64,000 nt of DNA from Prunus persica (GCF_000346465.2 NC_034016.1:8712611-8776610), one strand, 5' to 3'; shown: positions 31,639-43,724, counted from the stretch's first letter. Translations and numbers: made by a program. Notes: generated by a model from the sequence alone, not told the origin.

Positions 31639-34614
31639 GGTAACAGCTCCCTTCTCGTTCGAGCTTGCTTGTCTGCTGGGAGCGCTTCGTTCCTCGTTGG
31701 CAGCTTGCATTACTGGTGTGAACTGCATCTGCTTGCTCTTCTTGAGTCCGTGAGCTGTGCATCTTCTTACCATGGCTTGGTCACTATTGATCTGCCCGAT
31801 TCCGCCTCCAGGGATGGGGTAGCGAATCTTCTGGTGTAGAGCAGATGTGATAGCCTCGATCTTGCTGATCCACGGTCGGCCCAGGATTCCGTTGTACGGG
31901 GAGATCTCGTCGATGACCATGAAGGTTTGTGAGCAGACTACTGGGGGCGAGTGGACGTCAAGGTCGATCTGTCCAACAGTGATTGATGTGGCCCCATTGA
32001 AGCCAGTCAGCGACCTTGCAAGTTTGCTTATCTTAGGCTCCAATCCCATCTGTTGGATGACAGATAGTTGCAGGATGTTGGCTGCGCTGCCCTCATCCAC
32101 ATGAACTCGCTCGATCATAGCTTGTTCAATCTGAATGCAGATGGCTAGGGAGTCATTATGCTGCAGGTCAAGCCCGATCAAGTCTTTCTTCTGGAAACCA
32201 ATGATGGGTGTATCCACGATAACTGGTACTCCCGTTGTGACTTGGGAGACATAAGTCGCCTGCGCGATCTTCCTCTTGCGCTCCTTGGTGGACAGCCCGG
32301 ACTCCTGAGAGTCAGCTAGAATGGTGTTGATTCGAATGACCTTTTGGAGAGGTTCCTTGGCAGCCGCATCACGATCCTCGATCTGTTGGAAGGCCTTGTT
32401 TGCGACGAATTCTGTGCAATGACCTTCTCTGACCAACTCCTCCAGATGCCTTTTCCAGGCATTGCAATTGTTGGTGTAATGACCGTGCTCCCCGTGGAAT
32501 GCGCAGTATTTACTGGTGTCCCTCTTAGAGGGGTCTCCTTTCATGGGTGGCGGTCTCCTCACCCACGGCTTGTCCTTCACTTGAGCCAGGATCTGATGAA
32601 TTGGGATAGCGAACTCAGTGAAGGTCCCAATTTCTGAGCTTCCTTCTCGGGGCCGCGATCTGCGCTTATCTCGGGCTTTTTGCTCGAACTGGTTGCTCTT
32701 TTGGCTTGCCTGCTTCGTCGGGTGATCAACTTGCTTGCTAGCTTTCTTTGCGGCGATTCGATCATCGTCCCAAAGTGCGTAGCGTTCTGCCGTCGCGAAC
32801 ACTTCTGCCAAGGTTTGACTTGGTGTTATGGCCAATTCCCGATATAGCTCGTGCTCGGTTGGCAAGCCCTTCTTGAAAGCTGAGGATGCAACTTGGTCAT
32901 TGCATCCTATGATGTTAGCCTTTTCAGCCTTAAACCGTCTCAGGTAGTCTCGTAGAGACTCGTCTGGCTTCTTGCGCAGGTTGAACAGATGGTCTGCATG
33001 CTTTCTGACCATCTTGTAGGAGGTGTACTCCTTTGCGAAGATGAAGGCCAACTCCTTGAAGTTTCCTATCGACGCGGACGGTAGAGTGTGGAACCAGTCT
33101 TGAGCTGCTCCTCGCAGGGTCATCGCGAACACTTTGCACATCAGGGCATCATCTGCCTTGTACAGGATCATGGCGCTCTTGAAGTGCCTCAAATGGCTCT
33201 CAGGGTCAGAGTCCCCCTTGAATGGAGTGATGGATGTCGTTGTGAACCGCTTTGGTGGAGGAGCTCGTTCCACTTTGTCGGTAAAGGGCGAGCAGTCAAC
33301 TCGATCAATTTCCTTATGCAGGGCCTCCTCCGCGCTTCCTTTAAGTTGGAGAGCTTGGAGTCGGTCATTTACTAGCTTCTCGACGTCCTCTGCTCGCAGG
33401 ACTGGAGTCTCGGGCCGGCGTCTTCGGTGCCTCGAGCGCGACCGGCTAACTTCTTCCTCGGTTCCCAAGGGTCGATCCCCTTGTGTGTTCTGCCCATGGG
33501 GCATATTAGAAGATTGAGCTTGTGAGGATTCCTCTACATCTTGTCGCCGCGTGTTGGTCCTCGAGCCGGTTGGTGAGCGTCGATCATCATCTTCTACCCA
33601 CAAGGAGGGTCGCTCAGGTCGACGTCTTTGGTGTCTCGAGCGTGACTGGCTAACTCCTTCCTCGGTTCCCAAGGGTCGATCCCCTTGGGTGCCTTGCCCG
33701 TGGGGCAGATTTGGAGATTGAGCTTGGAAGGATCCCTCTACAGCTTGCCGTCGCGTGTTGGCCCTCGAGCGGGTTGGTGGGCGTCGGTCGTGGCGCTCGT
33801 CACGCGACTGCTCACGAACTCGAGCTCCTTGTGGGCCCAAACGGGCGTGGACATTAGATTGTGGGCCTAAGCGGGCGTGGACATTAGTCTGTGGGCCTAG
33901 CCTCTCGAGCACATTGGTCCTTGGTTCTAGCCCCGAACGGCTCAGAGTACGGCTCGCGCCTGTCTGCGTCTCATCTACTCGATCTCGATCTCTCCTCTGC
34001 CGGTTTGCCCTTGTCTGACCAGCTTGGGACCTCTCGAACTGCTCGCCGACATGCTGGTGTGCCCTCATCTCCTCGTCACGGGGTCCAAGGCTAGGGCCTT
34101 GATTCAAGTTGATCTGCCTGAGTAGCTGGCCAATTAGGTTGTTCTGATCATCGACCTTCTGTGTGAGTTGATCGACCCGTGAGTTAAGGTCCACCTGACT
34201 GCGCGGGTCAAGTAGAGTGCTGTGCATCGAGCCCAACGACAAATGGGCTATGGCTCCATTAGACGCGTACACAGGTGCATATGTCGAGTGTGATCGCAGA
34301 GGAGGGAGAGAATGGATCTGCTCCAAGACTGGGATGACGTCGGAGTAGCCATGGGGCTGAGCAGCAAATCCGGTAGTTGAGTGGTGTGGCTGCTGCTGTG
34401 ATCCGACGGCAGGACAGCGAGGCAGAGTAGCTCCGGTAATCGGCGCTGGCAACTGCAAGGCTATGGAGGTCCCAGCGTCTTGTGGCGGCTGTTCTGCAAT
34501 TCCAGCAGCTGAAGGCGGCTGCAAAGCACTAGAGGACGACTGCAAGGTGTTGGCAGCCACGATTCCGTGCGGTTGCATTGAGGTTTCCACCACGAAACCA
34601 TGAGATGGGCCCAT
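31636..34614 (-). CDS. TatB gag-protease polyprotein
   Basis: 992 residues, intact. The N-terminal 330 residues are low-complexity: Gln/Ser-rich, then Arg-rich with RLGPQ repeats and a 204-bp in-frame duplication. A retrotransposon gag (capsid) domain follows (about 450-600; WFHTLP, SLRDYLRRF). Next is an unusual zinc knuckle CX2HX4HX4C (CAFHGEHGHYTNNC, about 705), then an aspartic-protease-like domain with DEGSAAN in place of the usual DTGS/DSGS (about 830) and the ILGRPW flap-side motif (about 935). The start is the first ATG after the primer-binding site. Pol follows in the same frame. Confidence 0.92.
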   Translation of the reverse strand: MGPSHGFVVETSMQPHGIVAANTLQSSSSALQPPSAAGIAEQPPQDAGTSIALQLPAPITGATLPRCPAVGSQQQPHHSTTGFAAQPHGYSDVIPVLEQIHSLPPLRSHSTYAPVYASNGAIAHLSLGSMHSTLLDPRSQVDLNSRVDQLTQKVDDQNNLIGQLLRQINLNQGPSLGPRDEEMRAHQHVGEQFERSQAGQTRANRQRRDRDRVDETQTGASRTLSRSGLEPRTNVLERLGPQTNVHARLGPQSNVHARLGPQGARVREQSRDERHDRRPPTRSRANTRRQAVEGSFQAQSPNLPHGQGTQGDRPLGTEEGVSQSRSRHQRRRPERPSLWVEDDDRRSPTGSRTNTRRQDVEESSQAQSSNMPHGQNTQGDRPLGTEEEVSRSRSRHRRRRPETPVLRAEDVEKLVNDRLQALQLKGSAEEALHKEIDRVDCSPFTDKVERAPPPKRFTTTSITPFKGDSDPESHLRHFKSAMILYKADDALMCKVFAMTLRGAAQDWFHTLPSASIGNFKELAFIFAKEYTSYKMVRKHADHLFNLRKKPDESLRDYLRRFKAEKANIIGCNDQVASSAFKKGLPTEHELYRELAITPSQTLAEVFATAERYALWDDDRIAAKKASKQVDHPTKQASQKSNQFEQKARDKRRSRPREGSSEIGTFTEFAIPIHQILAQVKDKPWVRRPPPMKGDPSKRDTSKYCAFHGEHGHYTNNCNAWKRHLEELVREGHCTEFVANKAFQQIEDRDAAAKEPLQKVIRINTILADSQESGLSTKERKRKIAQATYVSQVTTGVPVIVDTPIIGFQKKDLIGLDLQHNDSLAICIQIEQAMIERVHVDEGSAANILQLSVIQQMGLEPKISKLARSLTGFNGATSITVGQIDLDVHSPPVVCSQTFMVIDEISPYNGILGRPWISKIEAITSALHQKIRYPIPGGGIGQINSDQAMVRRCTAHGLKKSKQMQFTPVMQAANEERSAPSRQASSNEKGAVT

Positions 34615-34713
34615 CGTGGTGGCGTTACTCTTCGTACGTCATGTATCAACTATGGTTGTTTGAAAAAATGTGTGAAAGATGGATTTGGAGCACGCTTTGA
34701 ATATATCTCGTGC

Positions 34714-34733
34714 TCTCAATGAAAGCACCAATT
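34714..34733 (-). other. TatB primer-binding site
   Basis: Minus strand AATTGGTGCTTTCATTGAGA, directly after the 5' LTR end; the same sequence follows the 5' LTR of TatC (37795-37814). I did not identify the tRNA. Confidence 0.75.
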
Positions 34734-35387
34734 TGTTTGTGCAAATAATCTCACGGGAGAATATTCGCCCAAGATTCCTTCGTCTTCTCCGCCTCTCTTT
34801 CTCCCTGCAAAACTGATCGGAGTAAAAAGACCACACCCGGGGGGGTTGGCCAAAGGCCCTCCGATGCCTAAGTTAGGTAGGGTATTTCAAGGAAAACCGG
34901 GTGGCCGGAGCCGTGTGTGGTGGCCGGAGCCTTGTGTGAGAGAGAGAAAGAGAGGAGGTGGCTAGGGTTTTTGAGAAATAATTTATGCAGAGTTTCAGTA
35001 GGAATTCTGACGTACCTTAACCTTTGTGTGTGGCCATCCTTTTATAGTGGTCTCAGAGGTTAGGGTTTCAGAGGAATAATTCCGTAGATGGAAAGGAATT
35101 ATTCCTCCCCGATTTGGAATTGATTTGATTAATTAGGGATTTGATTCATTAGGGTAAATCAAATCCCTAATTGGGGTAGGTATCAAATCAATTCCTAACT
35201 TAAATAGGTAACTCCTCATTTAATTGGGAATTGGGGTAGGAATAAAATTAATTCTCGACCCGATTAGGTAATATTCAATTTAATTGGGTAATCCCCAATT
35301 AAATTGAATAATTCCCAATTAGATCAAATAATCCCCAAATGAAAGGAATTATTTGACCTAGAGTTTTGATTTAATTAAGTTCCCACA
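34734..35387 (-). repeat. TatB 5' LTR
   Basis: 654 bp, nearly identical to the LTR at 24479-25132. It includes TTTTATAG near 35040, which on the minus strand gives a CTATAAAA TATA box. Confidence 0.93.
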
Positions 35388-35392
35388 TATAT

Positions 35393-36229
35393 GACTAGCA
35401 AGACGCCAGTTTTCAAGGCCATGGTGTGGGCACAAATTCAGAAGCTCTTTAAAATTATCCCAAGTTTGATATAAAGTTTTGTTTTCCTTCTGAGAAAAAT
35501 TAGAGATTCTTTTCTTAAGAGCAATTGTCTTGTAATTAGAAAAATATTTGTTAAAAAATGCTTGAGTCATCTCCGCCCAAGAACCTATAGACCTAGCCCT
35601 TAATGAATATAGCCAACTTCTCGCTTTTTCTATTAAAGAAAATGGAAAAAAATTTAACCTTATGAAATTAATCCTATCAAGTTGACCATTGTAAAAAGTG
35701 CCAATAGCCTCTTCAAACTACCTAAAATGCACGTAAGGATTTTCACTTTCCATACCATGAAAAATTAGTAGCAATTGAATCATTCCAGGTTTGAAATCAT
35801 AATTTGGCATGTTAGGTGGAAACATGATGCATGAAGGATTTGGTGCACGAATAGGATGCAATAATGTCTCTAAAATTCTAGGTGCAACTACTTCTTTTCT
35901 TATGAGAATTTCATTATTCACAATCTAAGCATTAACCTCGTTCATTATTCACATTTTCTTGTTCATTATTCACAATTTCTGCCATGCTTTCAGATTTGTC
36001 AGATGTTTCAGTTGAAGAAGTTAAAGCAGAATGTTCTAAATTAACAGTTTCAATCTTTTTAACAAATCTTCCTAAATGAGCTCTAAGTCATATAAAGTAA
36101 ATTAACAATGAGATGAGTTTGGAAACAGTGTACTAGATGTGAAAATTTTCACATAACCATCAAATCTTCGACCAAGGGGATCTCTGTATTCTCTGACAAG
36201 CAGCTCCTCGGCAATGGCGCCAATTGATT
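35393..36229 (-). pseudogene. Athila-like primer-binding site and gag N-terminal part
   Basis: On the minus strand, immediately after an LTR end (36230), the sequence CAATTGGCGCCATTGCCGAG forms the GGCGCC-type primer-binding region characteristic of Athila-like elements. A degenerate gag follows: KPGMIQLL...NPYVHFR, a stop, then FEEAIGTFYNGQ, ARSWLYSLRA and MTQAFFNKYF, up to CPHHGLENWRLASHI at 35393. TatB then interrupts, and the frame resumes at 24473. Several stops make it non-functional. Confidence 0.82.
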
Positions 36230-37122
36230 TGTACCACTTTGTAAAATCCAAACGAAGGTGTTGTATAGTAGTGTAGCTAGGAAGTCCGAGTGTTGTATCC
36301 ACAGAGAACAGTGTCAAGAAAATAATAGGGTTGAGACAGAACAATGCAAAATTCTAATCCCTTTCAATGCAAAATCGTAGCCCATCTCCTCATTGTTTCT
36401 TATTTTCTTCAATTTATGCCCCACTTCCAGCTTTTGTTACTCAAATTCATTGCTTTTTACATTGCTTTCTTGCTCCCATCTTGCCACTAAGCAAATTACC
36501 ATCAAGTGCTTTCATTGTTTAGTTTGCTGCTGCTCCCCATACTTCTTTTCTTTTTTTTGGCATGGGTGTGGCACTTCATGCATTCTTTTCACTTCTTTTC
36601 TTCTTCTGCTCATTGCACTTCTTCTTTCATCATCATTGCTGCATGGATATGTTGAAGTTCTTTAATTGGCCACTAGCATATTATCTTTGGGTGGCACACT
36701 TCTTGGCATGCAAATTGAGTTGGTTTTCACAGCATACAAGCCTATATACGAAGTCATTAGTCAAAGTTAATAAAACATCATTAAACCAATTTGTGCAAGT
36801 AAAAATATAAATGCATAAATGTTAAGGGAAATAAACATGTATTGTTGTAATATTATCACACCCAAACCCCCTCCCCCCAGGGAAATAAACATGTATTATT
36901 GTAATATTATCACATCCAACTCAAAAAATAAATATAAAAATAAACAAAACAACTAAGCCGCTTTTGTAGGGATTTCGATTGTATTTAACGTATGCAACAA
37001 GCCTTTAAACCCCTAGATAGCCCTAATGGACAAGTTATAGTCTCGTGAGGCTTTTCAGATATGATACCCCCAAACATCTTAAATTTAAAGTAACTCTCCT
37101 GCCAAATCATCATCAAGAATGT

Positions 37123-37794
37123 TGTGGGAACCTAATTAAATCAAACCCTAGGTCAAATAATTCCTACCATTTGGGGATTATTTGACCCAATTGGGAATTA
37201 ATCAACCTAATTGGGAGTTACTCAATTTAATTGGGAATTACCCAATTAAATTGAACGTTACCTAATTAGGTTGAGAATTGATTTGGTTAATTACCACGAT
37301 CCCCAATTAAATAAGGAGTTGCCTAATTGAATCAGGATTTGATTTGATACCTACCACAATTAGGAATTTGATTTACCCTAATTAATCAAATCCCTAATTA
37401 ATCAAATCAATTCCAAAAAGGGAAGGAATAATTCCCTTCCATCTACGGAATTATTCTTCTGAAACCCTAGCCTCTGAGACTACTATAAAAGCATAGCCAC
37501 ACACAATGGTTGAGGTACGCCTAAATTCTTACTAAAGCTCTGCAAAAATTATTTCTCAAAAACCCTAGCCACCTCCTCTCTATCTTTCTCTCACACAAGG
37601 CTTCAGCCACCACACACGGCTCCGGCCACCCGGTTTTCCTTGAATTACCCTACCTAACTTAGGCATCAGAGGGCCTTTGGCCAACACCCCTCGGGTGTGG
37701 TCTTTTACTCCGATCTATTTTGCATGGAGAAAGAGAGGCGGAGAAGACGAAGGAATCTTGGGTGAATATTCTCGTGGGGAAATTTGTTCCCTCA
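37123..37794 (+). repeat. TatC 5' LTR
   Basis: 672 bp, TGTGGGAA...TCCCTCA. A clear TATA box CTATAAAAGC lies at 37483-37492. Confidence 0.93.
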
Positions 37795-37891
37795 AATTGG
37801 TGCTTTCATTGAGAGCACGAGGTATACTGACCGCGTGCTCAAGGAATCCGTTCCTCCTATTTTTCAATCCACTGAAGCCTTCCAAACAACC

Positions 37892-40235
37892 ATGGTTGGA
37901 AGCATGAACACGAGAGGCAAAGCCGCCGCGATGGCTAGATCCGCGACGACCCAAAGCCACTCCACCCACGATCCCGTGATCGACATGGTGGCACAGCTAG
38001 CTCTGAGAATGGACGACCAAAGCAATCTAATGAGGCAGCTCCTCAACCAAATAGGCTTTGCTCAAAACCTTGGCCTTGGACAACCGGGCGAGGAGAGAAG
38101 GATGGACGAACGAGCCAGCAGACGACTCAACGTCCGTGCCGGCTTGGGCCCGCAGGGAGATGTACATCAAAGGCGAGGCCCCCAAGGAGGTCAGCCAAAC
38201 AACCATCGCAACGAGGATCACGAAGAAAGGCGCTCAGCTGTCAACTCACAGAGAAGCGCTTTCGAAAGGCTAGGCCCCCAGGGAGGCCAGTTGGACAACC
38301 CTCACAATGAGGACCATGAGGAAAGATGCTCCATTACTCACTCTCGGAGAACCAATTCTCGTCGACAAGCTACAGAGAATCTTTTGCAGGCGCAGTCCAC
38401 CAACACTTCAACTAGGCAGCCCAGGCAAGAAGGTCGACCCTCGGAGGACAATGAGGAAGTCAGTCAATATCGTGGAGGTTGCCAACGTAACCGATCAGCA
38501 ATGTGCGCAGAAGACGTTGAGAAGCTCGTGAATGACCGACTTCGAGACTTGAAGACCGGAGGAAACTTCGAGGATTCACTACGTAAGGAGATGGACCAGG
38601 TGAGCTCTACGCCTTTGACCCTCGATATCGAGCAGGCCGCTCACCTGAAGCGATTCTTGACACCTTCGTTCATACACTTCAAAGGGAATTCCGATCCCTA
38701 GAGCCACTTAAAACACTTCAAAAGTGTTATGATCCTCCACCAGGCTGACGACGCGCTAATGTGCAAGGTATTTACGAAAACCTTGCGAGGAGCAGCCTAA
38801 AACTGGTTCCACACCCTACCATCTAGGTCGATCAGCAGCTTCAAGGAGCTAGCTTACGTCTTCACCAAAGAATACACCTCTTATCGGACAATCAAGAAGC
38901 ACCCTGACCACTTGTACAACCTGCGCAAGAAGTCTGACAAATCCCTTCGAGATTACATCAAGAGATTCAAGGCAGAAAAGGCGAACATTGTAGGATGTGA
39001 CGACCGAATCGCGTCCTCCGCTTTCAAGAAAGGCCTTCCAGCTAAGCACGACTTGTACCGCGAGCTGACTATCACTCCCAGCCAGACGCTAGCAGAGGTC
39101 TACGCGACTGCGGAACGCTACGCACTCTGGGATGACGATCGAATCGCCGCAAAGAAGTCTACAAAGCAGGAAAATCAGCCAACTAAGCGGGCAGGCCAAA
39201 GAGGCGACAGATTTAACAACCGAAACAAAGACAAGCGCAGGTCGCACCCACAAGGGGAGGCTACGGTAGGAGAGAACTACACCAAGTTCACCATCCCCAT
39301 ACATCAAATCTTGGCCCAAGTGAAGAACAAACCTTGGGTAAGAAGACCACCACCCTTGAAGGGAGATCCGGACAAGAGAGACACTAGCAAATACTGTGCC
39401 TTTCATGGAACGCACGGACACACTACGAACAACTGCTTCGCTTGGAAAGCGCATCTTGAAGAACTCGTGAGAGAAGGCCACTGCATTAAATTCGTTGCGA
39501 AGCAGGCCATCCAACGGATTGAAGATCGAGACACCGCCAAGGAGCCGCTTCAGAAGGTCATAAGGATTAACACAATCCTAGCCGACTCCGAGGAGTCTGG
39601 GCTGACCAGCAAGGAAAAGAAGAGGAAGATCAAACAGGCCACTGTGATCTCCCAAGTCTCGACCGACCCTCCACCAGCAGAAGACGATCTTGTGATCGGC
39701 TTCCAAAAGAAAGATCTGATCGGCCTCAACATGCCACATAACAACGCCCTTGTCATCAGCATTCAAATCGCTCTGGCCATGGTCGACCGAATCCATGCAG
39801 ATGAGCAGCGTAGCCAATATCCTACAACTGGCGGTCATCCAAAAAATGGGCTTGAAGACAAAGATCAACAAGTTAGCCAGATCGCTCACTGGCTTTAATG
39901 GTGCAACAACGGTTACCGTGGGCACGATAGACCTCGAAGTCTACTCCCCAACTGTGATTAGCCTGCAAACATTCATGGTCATTAATGAGGTCTCACCCTA
40001 CAACGGCATCCTGGGCAGACCATGGATTGGCAAGATCAATGCCATCACCTCCGCCACACATCAGAAAATTCAGTACCCAATCCCTGGGGGTGGTATCGGC
40101 CAAATCAACAGTGATCAAGCAATGGCGAGGAAATGCTCCGCCCAAGGGCTGAAGAAAGGCAAACAAGCTCAGTTTCTCCCTGTGAGCCAGGCAGATCTGG
40201 AGGAGGTTGAGCAACCGAATCTTTCTATCTTATAG
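37892..40235 (+). pseudogene. TatC gag-protease, three lesions
   Basis: One frame from ATG 37892 (MVGSMNTRGK) to near 39804, interrupted by TAG at 38699-38701 and TAA at 38798-38800 (the latter from the CAA of the AAQDWF motif in TatB). Arg-rich N-terminal region, capsid domain (LRKKSDKSLRDY at 38921), CX2HX4HX4C zinc knuckle near 39393-39435. At about 39805 two bases are missing next to the protease active site (GAxGAG before GSVAN in TatB-like order), shifting the frame. The protease continues in the third frame (VANILQLAVIQ...ILGRPW) to the TAG at 40233-40235. Confidence 0.88.
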
Positions 40236-40241
40236 CAATCA
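40233..40241 (+). promoter_or_regulatory. TatC gag-pol stop context (UAG CAA UCA)
   Basis: The gag-protease frame ends TAG and pol continues in the same frame with CAA TCA and no ATG near the junction. This fits the UAG-CAR-YYA readthrough consensus and parallels TatB. Confidence 0.6.
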
Positions 40242-43200
40242 AAGCGTCAGGACCAAGCCGAGGAAATCCATCCAGAGGTCTTTCCGGAAGAAGGATGGAA
40301 ACCCGAGGAAGACGTCGAGTTAGTACCCTTGGATCCTGACCAGCCAGACAGGAAAGGGCGGATCGGCTCGCGCTTAAGCCCAGAAGAGAAGGTGGAGCTT
40401 ACCACATTCCTCCAGAGCAACAAAGACATGTTCGCATGGTCGCCATCAGACATGCCTGGCATCGACCCGAACATCATCTGTCATCGACTCCACGTCAACC
40501 CCGCATGCAAGCCAGTGGCGCAAAAGAAACGCAACTTCGCACCCGAGCGAGTCACTATCATCGAAGCCGAGATTGACAAACTCCTAGCTGCCGGCTTCAT
40601 CGAAGAGGTCTCCTACGCAGAATGGCTTGCCAACGTTGTCTTGGTGGCAAAACAAGAAAAGGGCAAATGGAGAGTTTGCGTCGATTACAAAGACCTCAAC
40701 AAGGCATGCCCTAAAGACAACTTCCCATTGCCGAGAATCGACCAACTCATGGATTCCACTTCTGGCAATCAGCTGCTCAGCTTCATGGACGCCTACTCCG
40801 GCTATAACCAAATCCTAATGCACGAGGATGACAAGGCGAAAACTTTTTTCATCATCGAGAGAGGGACCTACTGCTACAAGGTCATGCCCTTTGGGCTGAA
40901 AAACGCCGGAGCAACCTATCAAAGGCTTGTAAATAAAATCTTCAAGGAGCAGATCGGCAAAACTATGGAGGTCTACGTGGATGACATGCTGGTCAAAGCC
41001 CCAAAACATGCAGATCACATTAGAAATCTGGCTGAGTCATTCAGCTTGCTCCGCCAGTATCGCATGAAGTTGAATCCAAGTAAATGCACGTTTGGGGTAT
41101 CCTCCGGTCGATTCTTGGGATACCTAGTCACGCAACGAGGTATTGAGGCACACCCACGTCAAATCAAAGCCATTCTCGAGATGAAATCGCCCTCCACGGT
41201 GAAGGAAATACAAAGTCTGACGGGCAGAGCAGTGGCCCTCAACCGATTTCTCTCGAGATCAACTGACAAGTGCAGACCATTCTTCAAAGCTTTGAAGAAA
41301 GGACAAAGAGACAAATGGGACGAGGAGTGCGAAGTAGCTTTCCAGAGTCTGAAGACTTACCTCACCTCACCTCCTCTGCTCTCAAAGCCAGCCCCTGGCG
41401 GGGACTTGTTTGTATACCTGGCAGTGTCCAGCTCAGCTGTCAGTTTAGCTCTCATCCGAGAAGAGCTGGGGGCCCAACATCCGGTATTCTACACGTCAAA
41501 AGCTCTCCTCGATGCAGAAACTCGCTACCCGAAGTTGGAGAAACTTATTTTGGCTCTTGTAGTTTTTGCGAGAAAGTTCTACTACCAAGCTCATCGAGTC
41601 ATCGTCATGACCGACTTTCCCTTGAGATCAATCCTCCACAGCCCTGATGCGTCTCAGTGACTCATGAAGTGGGCTATAGAGCTAAGCCAATATGACCTCC
41701 TCTACCGGCCAAAAACTGCAATAAAAGCCCAGGCTTTAGCAGACTTCGTCGCAGAATTCACCCCATCAGCCGAAAAAGAGAAGTTGGTCAACCAAAAGAA
41801 GGAAAGTTCAAAAGCAGACGGGACCTCCGCAGAACCTAGCCAACCCAGAGACATGTGCCAGTTGCGCGTAGATGGGGCGTTGAACCAAAAAGGAGCTGGA
41901 GCAGGGGTCGTCATCACCACTCCGGATGGAACCCTGTTGGAGCAAGCTATTACGCTTGGTTTTTCGGCCTCGAACAATGAGGCAGAATACGAGGCATTGC
42001 TCGCCGGCCTACGCTTGGCAAAAGAGCTCACAATCAAAAAGCTAGCCATCTACTCAGACTCACAATTGATCACGAATCAAGCCTCAGGTGAATACATGGC
42101 AAAGCACCCAAGGATGATCTTGTACCTTGACAAAGTCCAAGAGTTGTTGAAGGCATTTCCCACCTTCACCATCCAACAAGTGCCCCGGGCAGAGAACGCT
42201 CATGCAGATGCACTAGCAAGCCTAGGATCAGCGCTGGATACCCAGTTCAGACGCTCCAGCCCGGTCGAACACCTTGACCAACCAAGCATTGAAGAAATAG
42301 AGCTAATCGATACCATGCAGATTGACGAGGACCCCAGTTGGCAAGACCCCATCATCGACTATTTGACGAATGGAAACCTGCCAACGGACAAGTTCGAATC
42401 TAGAAAGGTCCAGCAGAAGGCCGCGAGATACTACATGCACAGCAACAAGCTCATCCGCAGATCATACTCCGGCCCTCATCTCACCTCCATAAAGTACCCT
42501 CAAACACTTGAGGTTCTCTGCAAAATTCAGGACGGCGAGTGTGGCAACCACTATGGAGGCAGGTCGCTCGCCCAGAAAGCTCTAAACATAGGCTACTTCT
42601 GGCCTACCATGCGTCACGACTCCGCTGAATATGTCAAGAAGTGTGATCGCTGTCAGCGATACAAGCCGATCCCTAACCTGCTTGCCGAAGTCTATCATCC
42701 GCAAAATAGTCCATGGCCGTTTATGCAATGGGCCATCGACCTAGTGGGACCCTTGCCACCAGCGCCAGCCAAGAAAGAAATGATAATCGTCGCCACCGAC
42801 TACTTTACTAAATGGATCGAGGCCGAAGCTCTATCCTCTACTAAAGAAGCCGATGTGGAACGATTCATCTGGAGAAACATCATATGCCGGTTCGGCTGCC
42901 CACAGTCGCTGGTTACCAACAATGGCTCACAGTTCATTGGCAAGCAGATCACCGCCTTTTTTGCGAAATACAAGATCAAGCAACACTTGTCCACCCCAAG
43001 GTATCCACAAGGAAATGGACAAGCCGAGGCATCCAACAAAGTCATATTGGACTGCTTGAAGAAAAGGCTGGAAGGCGCCAAAGGAAAATGGGTGGATGAA
43101 CTCCCCGGAGTACTATGGGCTTATCGCACCACCAAACGAAGATCGACTGGTGAAACCCCATTTTCCCTCGCCTATGGAACAGAAGCGATCATACCACCTC

Positions 43201-43574
43201 ACATCACTGTCCCCTACATAAGCTTGGAAGTGGGCAGTGTTGATTAGAACTCCGAGCAGATGAGGCTCAACCTCAACTTACTTGAAGGCGAACGTGAGAA
43301 GACCATTATTCGGGTCGCCTTCTATCAACAGTAGTTGAAGTCTTACGACGACAAAAGAGCTAAGGTCAGACAGTTTCAACCAGACGACCTCGTGCTAAGA
43401 AAGGCTTTCATTACTGCACCGAGGCAAGGGTCAAAAAAGATGAATCCTAACTGGGAGGGTCCTTACATGATCAGCCGGTCTGGGGGCAGAGGAAGCTACA
43501 CACTCGACACTATGGAGGGGAAGGAAATACCACGACAATGGAATGCTCACCATCTTCGAAAGTATTATCCATAG
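40236..43574 (+). pseudogene. TatC pol, three in-frame stops
   Basis: A single frame from the gag-pol TAG to the stop at 43572-43574. It is interrupted only by TGA 41658-41660 (from CGA), TAG 43245-43247 (CAG-like codon) and TAG 43333-43335 (from CAG). Domains as in TatB: RT with YVDD near 40975, RNase H, archaeal-type RNase H, integrase with HHCC finger and C-terminal HHLRKYYP. Two residues are deleted in RNase H (ARKFYYQ where TatB has ARKLRPYYQ). The integrase again has Asn in the second DDE position (VTNNGSQF, about 42913). All lesions are small, so the loss of function is recent. Confidence 0.9.
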
Positions 43575-43724
43575 CACCTCCTCATAGCTGCTAGAAGTTC
43601 TAAGTTTTGTACCAAGTTGTTTCCATTTTCGAATAAAGGACTATAATCTTATGAATATCAATATAAGTTCAGTTTCTCATTCTAAAATGTCTCATCTGCC
43701 CGCGAAACACAACATTTGCCCATA

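Larger units (their letters stand above)
24479..35387 (-). mobile_element. TatB: young Tat-lineage Ty3/Gypsy retrotransposon
   Basis: 10,909 bp with two LTRs of exactly 654 bp (24479-25132 and 34734-35387). By eye the LTRs differ by 5 substitutions and 2 single-base indels. The flanks GATAT (24474-24478) and TATAT (35388-35392) are a 5-bp duplication with one mismatch. Reading on the minus strand: 5' LTR, primer-binding site, gag-protease ORF, stop-separated pol ORF, 97-bp repeats, antisense gene (on +), purine tract, 3' LTR. It is inserted in the gag of an older Athila-like element. Gag and pol frames are intact, but the integrase has Asn at its second catalytic position. Confidence 0.95.
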
